A stretch of DNA of 64,000 nt from Pohlia nutans (GCA_022496805.1 CM040089.1:36812372-36876371), one strand, 5' to 3'; counted from the first letter of the stretch, positions 47,297 through 58,445 are shown. Translations and numbers: made by a program. Notes: a model not told the origin generated them from the letters alone.

Positions 47297-47675
47297 AAGG
47301 TAGAGGCACCAATACTTGTTAATTTAAGGATTTCGACCTATTTAGAGCAATGGTTTTCAATGATAAAAAATTGTAGCACATAAGACTTTGGGTTTAATAA
47401 CCAAGCCCAATTTTAAATTAATTTTGTCACAATGTATGATTTTTTTTTGAATTTTCAAACTTAATCTGCATAGACCACTATTGATGTTAGTAGGGGAACC
47501 GATACTTGTTTTTCATTTCTAGCCCAATCAGTTTGCTAACTTGGCATTCATAATTGATCACTAAACTGCTACAACTAATGGTTGTGATAATTTAATTGGG
47601 AACTCACGAAGTTGAAACAGGTGCTTGCAAAGGTGATTGAAATTGGTCCCTAACAAGTTCTGATGCTTTTACCCT
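47297..47675. mobile_element. ~380-bp TIR element (AAGGTAGARGCACC ends), copy 1
   Basis: The left end AAGGTAGAGGCACCAATACT pairs with the right AAGTTCTGATGCTTTTACC. The interior (GACTTTGGGTTTAATAACCA, GGAACCGATACTTG, CAGTTTGCTAACTTGGC) is shared with 53234-53612 (inverted) and 61396-61707. Confidence 0.75.
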
Positions 47676-48066
47676 AAGCATTTTGGAAGGCTACAGCCTT
47701 TGGGCTTTCGTAAAATTTGACGGGCCTTTCGACCTTGGGCCATAGTGTGAACCGGCCCTGAGTTTCGCCTTCCGTCGAGTTTCGCCTTCCGTTTCGGGCC
47801 TGCCAAGATCGGGCCCCGCCCTTGCGCTTTGCGCTTGGTCTGGGGAGCCATTTTGGGTGTCATTCAATCCGGTGTTCCCTTGTAGAGTTCTTCAACCTCA
47901 GTCTTTCTTTGCAACCTATTCAATTGATTAGGTTCAAGGTGCCTGCCCAGACAGAGCTGTCGTTGGAGCAGGGGCGTTACTGAGTGTTGCCACCGTAACT
48001 TTTTGGCACACTGCGATTTCCTCCGGCTTTTTCCATCTGCATTGCGTTGCTTTGGGACCAAAAACC

Positions 48067-50810
48067 ATGTCGCGCCATACTCGCCCATCTCTGCACTCCT
48101 TTCTTCAGGTCTCTATTCTTTTTCCATAGTCTTCTCCCTTCGCTTCTTTTTAGGGTTTAGGGTTTTGCGTCTGCTTCTTCTCTTTCTGTACCTGATTTTC
48201 TGCCGAGGCTTTCTTTGTGCAGGAACATGGAGTTGACTGTGAGACCTACGAGCATCCCGTAGTTATGACTGTGGAAGAGCAGGTGAACCTTGTGATAATC
48301 TCCAATTTCATAATTGCACTTGCTAGCTCTCCAATCTCAACCAATTTAATACCTTCAACAAATTTCATGTCTTTAATGTTCGTTCCCATGCATGCAGGCT
48401 AAGCATGTTGGACATCTAGATGGGGGTCTCAGCAAAAATCTGTTTTTGAAGGTAAGGAGGTTTTGGGGTTTAGGGTTTAGGGTTTAGGTGGTCTAGTTGG
48501 CGAGGTCGAGCGGAAATGCGACGGTGCTAGTTGGTTTGCATTCTGTTGCTTAACGCCATGGTAAAAATATTTGGGAAGTTCCGCTCTTGAATTTTACAGA
48601 TTTGTCATGTTCTATTGTGTATGGTGAGTGCAGGATAAGAAAAACCGGCTGTATGTAGTGTCAGCATTGACCACCACTCAGGTGGATCTGAAAGGTGATT
48701 ATTGCGACGATTCCGCTAGAAATTTATGCTCTTACGAGTCTCAAATCTTTGTATCTTGTTTTGATGATGCAGCAGATGGGTTTGCTAACTTGAGCTGAAA
48801 CACTGTTTGCAACAGCACTATCAGTAAGGCTAGGGTTAGGCAAGGGTGGACTACGCATGGCTCCAGAGGAGTCCTTGCAAGCTGTTTTGCAGGTATTTTA
48901 AATGTCATACTCGTTATGTTAGCAGACTTCACAATGCCAAAATTGTTCCAACGAAACCTAAATCTGCCAATTCACTAATATCGCGATTCTAGTGGCTTCT
49001 TAATATCTTGATGAGTTAGAGACCGATTGCTTCTGAAAATAGACTTGATTCAACATCACGTATAGCTATGAAGGTCTTATGCAGACTCTCATGAGGAAAT
49101 TGATGTGAAGGCGACTATTTCTTACGAGCATGCCTGCAAAACAAAGTCATGAAAAGGTCACCTGGCATGTGAAGCATATGTGGCTGGACCTTCCAAGAGC
49201 TTTGCATTTTTCTTAGAGTCTTCTCTTCTGTGTAGGTGCCACTTGGATGCGTGACACCTTTTGCTCTTATCAACCAGTCTGCAAGGTGTTTTTTCAGTCT
49301 TCTTTTTACCTATCTTCAGTCTTCTTAAGCTGTACAGTCTTCTTATGTACAGAAACTTACATTCTAATCCGTGTGCCCTCAGGTTTGTATCTTTACTACT
49401 GGATATTGGATTTCAGAAGCAATCTAGGGTGTTTTTTCATCCTCTCACCAATGACGCCAGTATAGGTCAGTTTCAAGAACTCAAATTGCATTATCTAGGT
49501 TTTGCATCTGTTGTAGATTGAGTTTCACGTTAGTAAGTGTATTTCAAATTGACAAAACTTTTTTTTTGCGGTGTCTGTTCAGCTCTTACAACAGAAAATT
49601 TGGACGAATTTTTGAAGGCGATTGGTAGGGAACCTTCTTATGTTGACCTAGAGGTATGAACCTAAAGGCTTTTCTGATTATTTGGAAAGGGTTTTTCAAG
49701 TAGTAAGGATTGAAAGAAGCTACTGGAGCAATGAATTGTTCTGAGTACATGTGCTGCAGGCTGCAGTAGTCGTTGGCAAAGATCAACCGCCCGATCTGGC
49801 ATATCTGGTACCTAAGGAGGCGCCTAAGGAAGTCGAACCTCGAGGAGCATCTACAGAATTGAAAGGTAACAGAAGTAAAAAAATAATCAGTTGCTAAGAA
49901 CTCATCTGATCATTTTCCTGAGATAGTATCCTCTATGTTTCAATACTGTGCTGACACAAGCTTACTTCAATTGACACTGTAACTCAAGATCGTCTTGCTG
50001 CTACTACTGCTCCTTTTGTAATATGATGTAATCGATTTGCGTAAGGCTATTGTTTGTATAGACATCTTCCCATTCGTATGATTGCAGCAGGATAGGAGCA
50101 CATTTCTTGGAAACCTAGATGTGTAATAGTCAGCTTTTTGCTTGTGAATAAAATTTCGATTCCACTAACCAGGAAGAATAGCTTTTATAGGGATTATGTG
50201 GAGTATTTCCAATGAACATCATCGAGGCTAGGTTAGGGTTAATGCACTGGAACATGCTATGAAAGGTGGTCATGGTCGGCAAACTTTCTGGTTGATCTAG
50301 TAGATTCTTTCATTTACAATATGCTGACAGTAAATTTAATGTTTTCAGCACCTGCTGTAGCACCAGTTGCAAAGCAGTCTCCAGCTTTCTCTTCCAAGAA
50401 ACCCAAAGCAGTGGTGTCGAAGGCAAAAGACGTGACCAGAGTGGACATTGGGACCGTACTGGCCTCTATTTTAGATCATGCTGTTGCTGCAGCTCTCACT
50501 GGGGTTGATTCCTTGAGCTTGGAAGAGGAGAAGAAGGTGGCTATGGCAGATTCGATGAGGCGAGGGCTAGCTCCAGACCTGGAGAGCTTACTAGTAAGAC
50601 TTTAGATCCCCTTGCTTCGGTCCTCTTTACTAATACAGTTCTGCCGTTGGTACATCTTTTACCAAGGCCATACGTTTCTCGACTTCAAACTGAATCTCTT
50701 CGTTTCCTTGGCTGTTTCAGATGATGTTCAAGAACACGATGTACACTGAGGGCTTCAAATCCGCAAGTGAAAGTCAAAGACGTAGTTCAACTGGAGCATC
50801 ATCTACTTAA
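48067..50810 (+). CDS. YbaK/ProXp-ala-like trans-editing protein (11 exons)
   Basis: Exons: 48067-48108, 48223-48282, 48398-48451, 48634-48694, 48816-48892, 49236-49285, 49383-49465, 49583-49653, 49760-49865, 50349-50593, 50721-50810. All are GT-AG with consistent phase, giving 312 residues. Residues about 20-165 form a YbaK (aminoacyl-tRNA deacylase) domain: YEHPVVMTVEEQAKHV, GGLSKNLFLKDKKNRLYVVS, LSVRLGLGKGGLRMAPEE, VPLGCVTPFALIN, FFHPLTNDAS. By family knowledge such proteins hydrolyse mischarged tRNA, typically Ala-tRNAPro in the ProXp-ala branch. Lys47 in SKNLFL aligns with the conserved active lysine by inference. Residues 200-312 are a Lys/Ala/Val-rich extension with a helical DVTRVDIGTVLASILDHAV segment of unknown role. 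No targeting peptide is evident. The short first exon (14 codons) is the least certain. Confidence 0.9.
48150..48165 (+). promoter_or_regulatory. Telo-box-like motif in intron 1
   Basis: TTAGGGTTTAGGGTTT lies in intron 1 of the YbaK gene. Telo-box (AAACCCTAA) motifs near the starts of plant translation-related genes often act in transcription. A second run, GTTTAGGGTTTAGGGTTTAG, lies in intron 3 at 48467-48488. Function is inferred only. Confidence 0.35.
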
Positions 50811-51154
50811 CATTTTAGTACCACTCTCATTGTATTTTTCCCTGCCTCTTTTGTCAAACGAAAAAATCTGCACTAATTATCTACTCTATCGCCTTTTCTA
50901 CTCTACTTAATTGTGTGCTGAATTTGGTTCTCGGTAGAATCCCAGAAACCACAGCTTGGTTGGTCGAGCTAATGTACCAGCCTTCGGATTCTTTCTGATG
51001 AAACTGCTTATCTACTCTGTTGCACAGAAAAGGGTCTTTTTGGGATAACTTGTCTGCTGCAGCCGTTTTTTTAATATCAATCCTTGAAAGAGGAGGATAT
51101 TTATGTTCATTCTTTCTCCACTCCTTCCGTTGCAGAATGAGTATGCCACTGTAC
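50811..51154. other. 3' flank of the YbaK gene
   Basis: No gene is seen; this presumably includes the 3' untranslated region. Confidence 0.4.
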
Positions 51155-51232
51155 TACACCTTTAATTCTACATAATGTGATGCTCAATGAGAAGATTTCA
51201 TGTGGCCTACACTATATAGAATTAAAGGTGTA
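51155..51232. repeat. Short inverted repeat, 78 bp
   Basis: TACACCTTTAATTCTA at the left is complementary to TAGAATTAAAGGTGTA at the right, with a 46-base spacer. It may be a MITE remnant or hairpin. Confidence 0.75.
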
Positions 51233-51500
51233 CATTGAAACGGTTACAGTTATTTAGTATGGGTGGTTAATTGGGCAACATAAAATTAGTATGCTCGATT
51301 TAGCATTGCTACCGTTACACACCACAAATACTACATTGTCACCACCAACGAGTGATGTCGAAAAGTGTGTCCTTGAAATACATACTTTTGACTATACTAA
51401 ATAACAATTATAGTGTACCAACAGTAGTGTTCTTACAATCAAGAACACGTTCCAAAGTAGGAACTTCCATCCTCAATATGGGAATGGTTTAACCCTTTAA

Positions 51501-51975
51501 CCCTTTAGTGCTCAAGCAACCACATTGTGGTCTCTGATGTGTCGAAAACACGAATAACGGAAAATCTATGAAGAATTGGACTTTGAATTGTGAAGTTCAG
51601 ATTATGAGCGTTGTAATATACATCTTCTAGAAAAAGAAAATTTCAATTTGGAGTTGTGCAACTATCAAAATACCTATGAACAAAACGTGAAAATATTGCA
51701 AATACTTGAAAATACAGTAAATACTTACAAATACAATACATGTACTATGCGGTATTTCTTGTGTTTGGAAGTTTGTTATCTTGTTTTATTTTTTTGGATT
51801 GAGTTCTCTTGTTCATGTTCCATTAGTGTATGTATTCTGATCTTGATCTATGTACCAACTCCTTTCATATTTTAACGTATAAATTTTGTCCTAAATCGTA
51901 CATGGATAAGTCACTCTCACTTATAAAATTCACAATAATTATGTGTGAGTCCATTCTTGATATGAAAGATTGTTG
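51501..51975. mobile_element. TTAA-class long family, 3'-truncated (copy Q)
   Basis: It begins CCCTTTAGTGCTCAAGCAACC after TTAA (51497-51500), and tracks the 26395-27194 element (CTATCAAAATACCTATGAAC, TACTATGCGGTATTTCTTGT, CACTCTCACTTATAAAATTC) until about 51975, where similarity stops abruptly. Confidence 0.8.
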
Positions 51976-52089
51976 ATCTTGGTCTAAGTTCAGCCATCCA
52001 ACCATAAAGAAGAGATCTCAACAAAAAAGAGCTCTACTTTTTCACCGAGCCTTATATCCTAAGTTCTTTCACCATAGGAACTGTCTAGT

Positions 52090-52375
52090 AGTCTATCTCT
52101 AGTCGTTTTTATTTTCTAATTCAAAATTAGATCTAGTCCATAGCTCTTTAAGTCCTTCAACTTCTATATCTAGAGTGGTTTAACTCTTTAAGTCCTTTAC
52201 CATCTAAATCTGGAGTGGTCTAACTCCGGTGCACCTCATCTAAAGTTGTTTAACTCTTGTGTACATGTTCTCAATCTGGAGATGTCTAATTGCAGTGCAC
52301 TAAATGTGGAGCTGTTTAACTCCAGTGCACATGTTGTCAACTTGGAGTTGTTTAATGCCAGTCCATCCATTTGCA
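52090..52375. repeat. Degenerate ~35-40-bp tandem array
   Basis: About six diverged units share (T/C)TGGAG(T/C)(T/G)GTTTAACTC(C)GTGCAC. Clear instances start near 52172, 52210, 52241, 52276, 52308 and 52342. No coding meaning is apparent. Confidence 0.6.
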
Positions 52376-52959
52376 ACTAGGAATTGAATGTCTTGCTCCC
52401 ATCATCCTCTGCTTACACACTGCCACATGCGGTTTAGGAGATTCATTCATTCATCAAATATCTCTAGTTACATTACATGGTTGAAGTGTTTTTGTGATAT
52501 TGATGTAAGTGTATGATATTTGATACAAAAGTGCGTCTTTTCATGTTTCAAAATATTTAATAAAAAATTAAATAAAAAATACATGTTAAAAAAATAGAAC
52601 ATATCCTACTGTTCAACAAATTAAGACTTCAATTTTATTCTATTTTTAGTTTACACTCTTGCCCCTTGATATCACTGTTTTGTGTTTGAAGTGTATGCCC
52701 CATTATCTTTGTCATTGAGTTTCCACTTTTTATATTGATGAACTTGAATTAGCTTTGTTTTGTTGCTACAAAGACTGGGTAATCAAAAAGTGCTCCTAAG
52801 ACCATTTTAATTTTTTTCCTCAATTTGGATGACAGGATGAATCTAAAATTTTAAATTTTTAAAAAGACCAATACAAAGAAATGTTCATTTGGCACACTTT
52901 GAAAAATAAAATAAAATAACATGATTGAACAAAACCCATGGAATTATGCATGGTCAAAG
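52376..52959. other. Gene-free AT-rich spacer
   Basis: No gene or repeat is recognised. Confidence 0.4.
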
Positions 52960-52963
52960 TTAA

Positions 52964-53193
52964 CTCCGAAAGGACCAAAAAGTCCAAATTGACCTCATGA
53001 TTTTTTCAACAATTTTGAGTAAGTCCTATGTGAACTTCCTTTAGTTCGAAATTATTTGTTTTTTGACCAACATATGCAATGTTCTTCATTGATTGTAGTG
53101 ATATAAAATTTGGCCCTGTGTGAATTATATTTTTCATTATAGAAGTGATTGAATTTGTGATATTAAAATCATGAATCCTTGGTCCTTTAGGGG
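52964..53193. mobile_element. TTAA-class MITE, short family, complete (copy K)
   Basis: It starts CTCCGAAAGGACCAAAAAGTCC and ends GAATCCTTGGTCCTTTAGGGG, with TTAA on both sides (52960-52963, 53194-53197). 230 bases. Confidence 0.88.
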
Positions 53194-53233
53194 TTAACTT
53201 CATGATATGCAATTTTTTTGTAACTCATACACT

Positions 53234-53612
53234 AAGGTAGAAGCATTAGAACCTGTTAGGGGCCAATTCCAGTCACCTATGCAAGCACCTGTTTCAACTT
53301 CGTGAGTTCCCAATCAAATTATCACAACCATTAGTTGTAGCAATTTGGTGATCAATTATGAATGCCAACTTAGCGAACTGATTGGGCTAGAAATGAAAGA
53401 CAAGTATTGGTTCCCGTACTAACATCAATAGTGGTCAATGCAGATTAAGTTTGAAAATTTAGAAGAAAATCATACATTGTGACAAAATTAATTAAAAATT
53501 GGGCTTGGTTATTAAACCCAAAGTTTTATGTGCTGCAATTTTTTATCATTGAAAACCATCGCTCTAAATAGGTCAAAATCTTTAAACTGACAGGTATTGG
53601 TGCCTCCACTTT
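53234..53612. mobile_element. ~380-bp TIR element (AAGGTAGARGCACC ends), copy 2, inverted
   Basis: The left end AAGGTAGAAGCATTAGAACC and right end GGTATTGGTGCCTCCACTTT are inverted repeats. The interior matches 47297-47675 in reverse orientation at high identity (TTAGTTGTAGCAATTTGGTG, TTGGGCTAGAAATGAAAGAC). Confidence 0.85.
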
Positions 53613-53781
53613 AGCATGGTTTTCATACCAGCCTGAAAATTCTGAAACAATCCCACAGTTATTCATACCAGTGCACATGTGCTGTACATAAAGTTTATTG
53701 CATTCTTCGCAATACCAGTCCCCGACCAGCGTTCACACAAATTGTGACGGAGAAGGCACACTACTGAGGTTCATGAGCCTT

Positions 53782-53797
53782 AAACCCTAAACCCTAA
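53782..53797. repeat. Short interstitial telomere-like repeat
   Basis: AAACCCTAAACCCTAA, about two Arabidopsis-type telomere units, lies just beyond the P450 stop codon. It may be chance or part of the 3' flank. Confidence 0.6.
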
Positions 53798-53868
53798 AAA
53801 GCATACTGTACATGATGATGTTGTTGTTGGGAGGAGAAGAACATGAATCGCACAAGTAGGTGCAGGTT

Positions 53869-56800
53869 TTAGGGTGGGTACAAGGGGCGGGGCAGACGAG
53901 GGGTGGGAATGGCTCGCAAGGGCGTGGCCATGGGCGTGGTAATGCCGGCTGCCTCCGTCATGTCCAAGTCGATGCCCTCGGGAAGCGACCAGTCGAAGGC
54001 GTGGATCAAGCTGGCGACAAACATGCACACCTGCAGAAGCCCCATGTTGGCCGCGGGGCAAATTCTGCGGCCTGTGCCAAACGGCATCAACTCCGGGTAC
54101 TGGCCATACAGATCCATAGGGCTCTCCAGGAACCGCTGTGGCTGAAAGCTCAAAGGATCTGGCCACACTCGCGCGTCACGCCCGATGGCGTACACGTTGA
54201 TGAACAATCGTGTTCCGGCTGGGACGACGTAGCCCGCCACTGTACACGCTTGCGTCGACTCCCGCGGCACCAAGAGCGGCACCGGTGGATGGAGACGAAA
54301 GGTTTCTTTGACAACTGCCTCCAAGTATTTCAGGTCCGGGATGTCTCTCTCCTCCACTTTCCTTTCAATTCCTACCACCGCATCCAGCTCTGCTCTCACC
54401 CTCTCCATCGCCCCCGGGTCCTTCAGCAGGTGCGCCATCACCCACTCCATCACCGTCAGCTGCGTGTCTGTGCCTCCCGCGAACGCATCCTGGGCCACAT
54501 CACATTTTCATTTGCATCAACACTCACATCTCAAATTTGGAAACATTATTGAAATAATAGGCTCCTGCTATATAACGTTGTTTTAATGGTTGAAACTATG
54601 ATAAAGCAACATATGATGTCAATGTGGGGTATAGTTTTTGGTATTGAAACGACACCTAAACGATGGTGTATAGCGATGTATAGCGAAGCCTGTCGTTGCA
54701 ATAATGTTTCAGTAGCCTATCAAATTTGAAATTCAGTGACAGTACCAGCTGAGCCCTTGACACATCGACATTCATTGATTGTAGGTTTGAATCACGAGTT
54801 ACTTCGATTTTATGTTGATCTGGACGCTTTGTTTGTTTGTTTGTTTCGGAAGGACCTTTATCAAAAACCATGTCCACCTAATTAACCCCTAAAGGATCAA
54901 GAAGCAGAAATTGGGCTCCATGTTTTTTTTGGACTTCCTCTTGGAGGTCCTATTTGGACTTCCTCTTGTTGGTCCTATTTGGACTTATTCTTGTTCAAAT
55001 TTATTTGTTTTTTTACCAACACATGCAATGATCTTCACTAATTCTAGTGATATAAAATTTGGTCCTATCTGAATTATATTCTCACAATATGATCAATTGA
55101 TTTTGTCATTTTAGAACTGTGAATCCTTGGTCCTTTACGGGTTAACGAGTCTGGCTTGGTGTGTTTCAGAGTATTACCCAAACAACGCCTCTGATGTTTC
55201 CCTCGGTCACTGGGACATCGCCTCCTTTCGCTTCTTGTGTAAGGAGGACATCCACCAAATCCGCGTCCACGTACGCCTCTCCCTTTTCTTTTCTCTGTGC
55301 ACGCCGTTCGCTCAAAAGCTTTGTGAGGATGTTTTGGAATCGAGGATATAAGATTTTCGTGCGTTTCTCAAAGCCCCCCAGATCGAACCACTTCAAGAAG
55401 GGAAGGCAATCGGCTGGAAAGATGCTCCCCACCAGATGCAACATTTCCTCCATGACGTACTTGAACTCTTTGGCCTCCTCACTCTCATCCTCTTCCTCGT
55501 CTGAAAAGTATCTCTTGCTCAGAATCATTTCCGAGGTAATATTTGTCGTCAGAACCCACAGCTTCGCTTTTATTTCCATAGGGCTGTTTGGATGCTTGTT
55601 GGACTGCTCAAATATCGAGGTCAGCATGCTATTCAGCTCTCTCGTTCTCACAGGTTGCCATTCCTGAAGCCGCTTTGGAGACAGTAATTCCATTGTGAAT
55701 ATTTTCCGAAGATTTCGCCACGATGGATTCATGGATTGAAACGATATACCTGGAATTTGTAAGAAGAGACGAGTCTGGGTTAAACTAGCACTGTACATTA
55801 TTTGAATGTGTCTCTCCATGCTTTTGACAGGTATCTACTAACACTGAACAAATTATGTGCCCGTCGTCATTCAAATAGTGCATCACCAGTGCAAAATGCT
55901 CCCACCGAATCTATTTCTTAACCCTATCACTACCTTATACAACACACTAAACAGTAAGAGCTGAGCAATCTCAGCTTTCCATAAGAAGCAACACATTCTT
56001 CAAGATTTATTGTGGCAAAAATTCCTAACAGCATTAAAATTTCCATAAGGTAATTTCTGTTCCGGATTTACAACTAATCCGTTCAAGCTTTTATTAGATG
56101 CTCACAAAAAACAAGCCGTGTATGCATGAATAAGAGGGACCGTACCTTGCTTGTTGGTAACAAGGAGATCCAGGACAATGAGCTTCGGGCGCTCTGAGAA
56201 TGTGAGATCATGGTTTTTGAAGACCTCCTTGGCATGCTCGGGAGAGGAAATGACAAGCGAGTCCTGGGATCCAAGCTTCAGGTACATCACAGGGCCATAT
56301 TTTTGCGACAGCTGCGCCATCGACTCATGCGCATGGGTTCCCAGAAGGTGAAGGTGTCCAATAATGGGAAGTCCGCGTGGAGATGGTGGCAGTTTTCTGG
56401 TTCCCCACAGCACACAAACCCAACTGGTTCGTTAGCAACAATAGAAATTGAATCATAAGACAGCAGCAGTATCGTTCATCGACTCACCAGTCCACTCGGA
56501 CCTCACAAACAAGAACATCTAGTCCGTATTGAGCCGACGGGGCTGGACAGTGGGAATTCTTCATTCTCATTTCAGAGTGCAAATAATCTAACGATTGAAG
56601 CAACCGCTTCGGAAGTGCACACATGCATACAAGGTGGTTTGAACGCTCCAAGTAGCAACGAAGAAATCGATTATACCTGCCAGACACCCATATGCGCAGC
56701 ATGAGCGCCGGTATGATGGATAGCAGCACAATTAACGCCAGCGTCCAGTTCAATCCCAACTTGGACTTTCCGAGTTCCACCCGTGTGCAGTCCACCAATA

Positions 56801-56891
56801 ACGCGGCGTTTGATCTCAACGTGCTCAGCTGTGGATTGTCCCATAGTGACGTTGTGGAGCCTGTCTTGAAGCAGTTGAGAAATGATGCCAT
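53869..56891 (-). CDS. Cytochrome P450, CYP71 clan (4 exons)
   Basis: Exons: 56891-56677, 56423-56146, 55749-55178, 54489-53869. GT-AG junctions and continuous phase give 561 residues. Class II plant monooxygenase, probably ER-anchored. A hydrophobic anchor (NWTLALIVLLSIIPALMLRI) at about 48-67 is preceded by an unusually long polar leader. The proline hinge is LPPSPRGLPIIGHLHLLG. The I-helix oxygen-binding motif is AGGTDT at 359-364, the K-helix ExxR is KETFRLHPP with Glu417/Arg420, the PERF-like block is PQRF (472-475), and the heme loop is PFGTGRRICPA with ligand Cys499. Consensus Gly after the Cys-x pair is Ala501. The substrate cannot be told. Intron 3 carries a TTAA-class MITE 32 bases from the exon 3 donor. 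The start ATG is the only in-frame candidate that includes the anchor. Confidence 0.92.
54886..55141. mobile_element. TTAA-class MITE, short family, in P450 intron 3 (copy J)
   Basis: It starts CCCCTAAAGGATCAAGAAGC and ends GAATCCTTGGTCCTTTACGG, with TTAA on both sides (54882-54885, 55142-55145). A partial internal repeat, TTTGGACTTCCTCTTG(G/T), makes it 256 bases rather than about 220-230. Confidence 0.88.
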
Positions 56892-57126
56892 GTCTCGCTA
56901 CGACTGATGCCAGTCGGGACCGTCCAAGAATTAATGTTGTCGACACGACCTGCCCTTCATTCCACAGGACCACGAGCCCCTAATTCAGGTCCCCAGAAAG
57001 GTCATCGGCTGGCTGGCTTTCAGGCCCTTATGAATTCATTCCTAGGGAAACAAATGCAACGCAAAACCTCTATCACCAAAACGTAACAGCTTGCTGAAAA
57101 CAATAAAGTTGTGGATGCAGCACCTG

Positions 57127-57435
57127 AATCTCACTCTTGAATTTAATTCAAATTCTGCCGCTTGCAGATCATTCGTCAAAAAATCATAGAGAACCCTCAA
57201 TCGCGCGGCAATATCTGCCACCGCCAATACACAAATCAAGAATTGAGAGCCCAGTGGCAAACGGAGCGATGGGATCGATCAGAAATCTCACTCACTCTTG
57301 AATTTAATTCAAATTCTGCCACCTGCAGATCATTCGTCAAAAATTCATAGAGACCCTTAATCACGCAATATCAGCCACCGCTAATCTCAAAGAATTGAGA
57401 GCCTGGCAAACCAAGCAATGGGATCAGATTGCAGC
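57127..57435. repeat. 161-bp tandem duplication upstream of the P450
   Basis: TCACTCTTGAATTTAATTCA starts at 57131 and recurs with offset 161. Both copies continue TTCTGCC(G/A)C(T/C)TGCAGATCAT, CATAGAGA, CAGCCACCGC and GAATTGAGAGCC. The second copy is slightly shortened. It lies in the promoter-side region. Confidence 0.85.
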
Positions 57436-58080
57436 TAGCTTGCGCCAACAGATTGAATCACTGCGCGAGTGAGGAGATCTCAAATCAAATGAGCGACCTG
57501 CACCATATATCGGAATTCGAAAAACGGAATGGAACCTGGAAGCCTGGTTTTGATCGTTGGCGTCTGTGCATCGATCACATGAAGCACCTAAGTTACGGAT
57601 TGTGCCTCTTCAACTTGCAATTAGACAGATTCCCGCGAATCGAAAGCCACGAAAGCGGCAGACTGAGTAGGACATAATTAGCTCCAGTGACAGGAATACC
57701 GCATCAATGCCAGTGGCACTCGCAGGGAACAGTGCGGGAAAGACTGAGATGCGATGAAGATTCCCTGAATCAGCGGCTCCAGTGCCACTCAAAAGTTCCC
57801 GCTAGTGCGTGGAAATGCGACCATGTCGAATCATCCAGGTGGGATACGTTCTGTGGACGCAAGTCAACTTCAGGAACATGTCTGTCGTCTTATCTCTTAC
57901 AGTAAATCCAGTTATTCCAGTAAACACTTCCATCACTTTTATTGGCTCTTTCTGTCACTTGGGATAGAGTAGTACACTGACGTCCGGGTGGTACTGTATC
58001 TGGTATTTGTTACAAGCTTTCATCCAAATTGCCACATTTTTGTCAACAAAGCCCATCTTTTTATTTTCAAAAATAGTCCT
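57436..58080. other. Spacer upstream of the P450 gene
   Basis: This stretch is less AT-rich, with GGCAGACTGAGTAGGAC and CCAGTGGCACT / CCAGTGCCACT motifs near 57656-57795 that may be a small inverted pair. No gene is recognised. Confidence 0.35.
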
Positions 58081-58325
58081 TGCTGGAGAGGTCTCAACAA
58101 AAATCTGTTTCTGTGGTGGCTCTGTATTTTCCTCTCTTGCAATTGATTCTCTCAATTTGTGCCAAAAAAATAATAAAAAAACCTGTTTCTGAAGGTGAGG
58201 AGGTTTCGGGGTATTGAATTGGTTGTCTAGTTATCGAAGATGAACATTCTGTTTGCATTCTATTTGCAATCTGTTGCTCAATGCCATGGTATAAATATTG
58301 GGGAAGTTCCGCTCTTGAATATTAC
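58081..58325 (+). pseudogene. Duplicated scrap of YbaK gene exon 3 and intron 3
   Basis: GTCTCAACAAAAATCTGTTTCTG, then after about 90 inserted bases CTGTTTCTGAAGGTGAGGAGG, TGGTTGTCTAGTT, TTTGCATTCT, TGTTGCTCAATGCCATGGTA, GGGGAAGTTCCGCTCTTGAA follow the order of 48429-48597, covering the end of YbaK exon 3, its splice donor and most of intron 3. The copy has no flanking exons and cannot encode anything. Confidence 0.85.
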
Positions 58326-58445
58326 CGTACCCGGCCGCTAGGGTCGGCATCGATCTCATGTCGAATAATTCCTTTTTTGGAAAATTCCTTGTCAACAAAT
58401 GCCAAATTATGTGAATAGTCTTCAAGATTCTCTCTTTTCAACACG
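58326..58445. repeat. Dispersed repeat shared with 30.97-31.08 kb
   Basis: GTACCCGGCCGCTAGGGTCG, TCATGTCGAATAATTCC, TTTTTTGGAAAATTCCTTG, and TCTTCAAGATTCTCTCTTTTC line up with GTACCCAGTCGGCATCTCAT, TTAAATAATTATTTTTTTGG, AAAATTC, TTTTCAAGTTTCTCTTTTTC at 30971-31073. Nature unknown. Confidence 0.55.

Larger units (their letters stand above)
45535..47760. mobile_element. Possible TIR element with GGCC(A/G)(T/G)TTCACACTATGGCC ends, with nested insertions
   Basis: The left AAGGCCATTTCACACTATGG and right CCATAGTGTGAACCGGCC are inverted over about 20 bases. Between them the motif ATAGTGTGAA(G/C) recurs at about 45668, 45750, 45803 and 45856 among degenerate AAGCCCAAAGTCCAAACC units. Smaller elements at 46100-46305, 46370-47179 and 47297-47675 lie inside. 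No transposase is recognised, and the flanking duplication was not determined. Confidence 0.4.

Noticed and set aside
53860..54552. 230-residue plus-strand frame over the P450 last exon
   Set aside because: Antisense shadow of the heme-domain exon and it crosses the splice acceptor.
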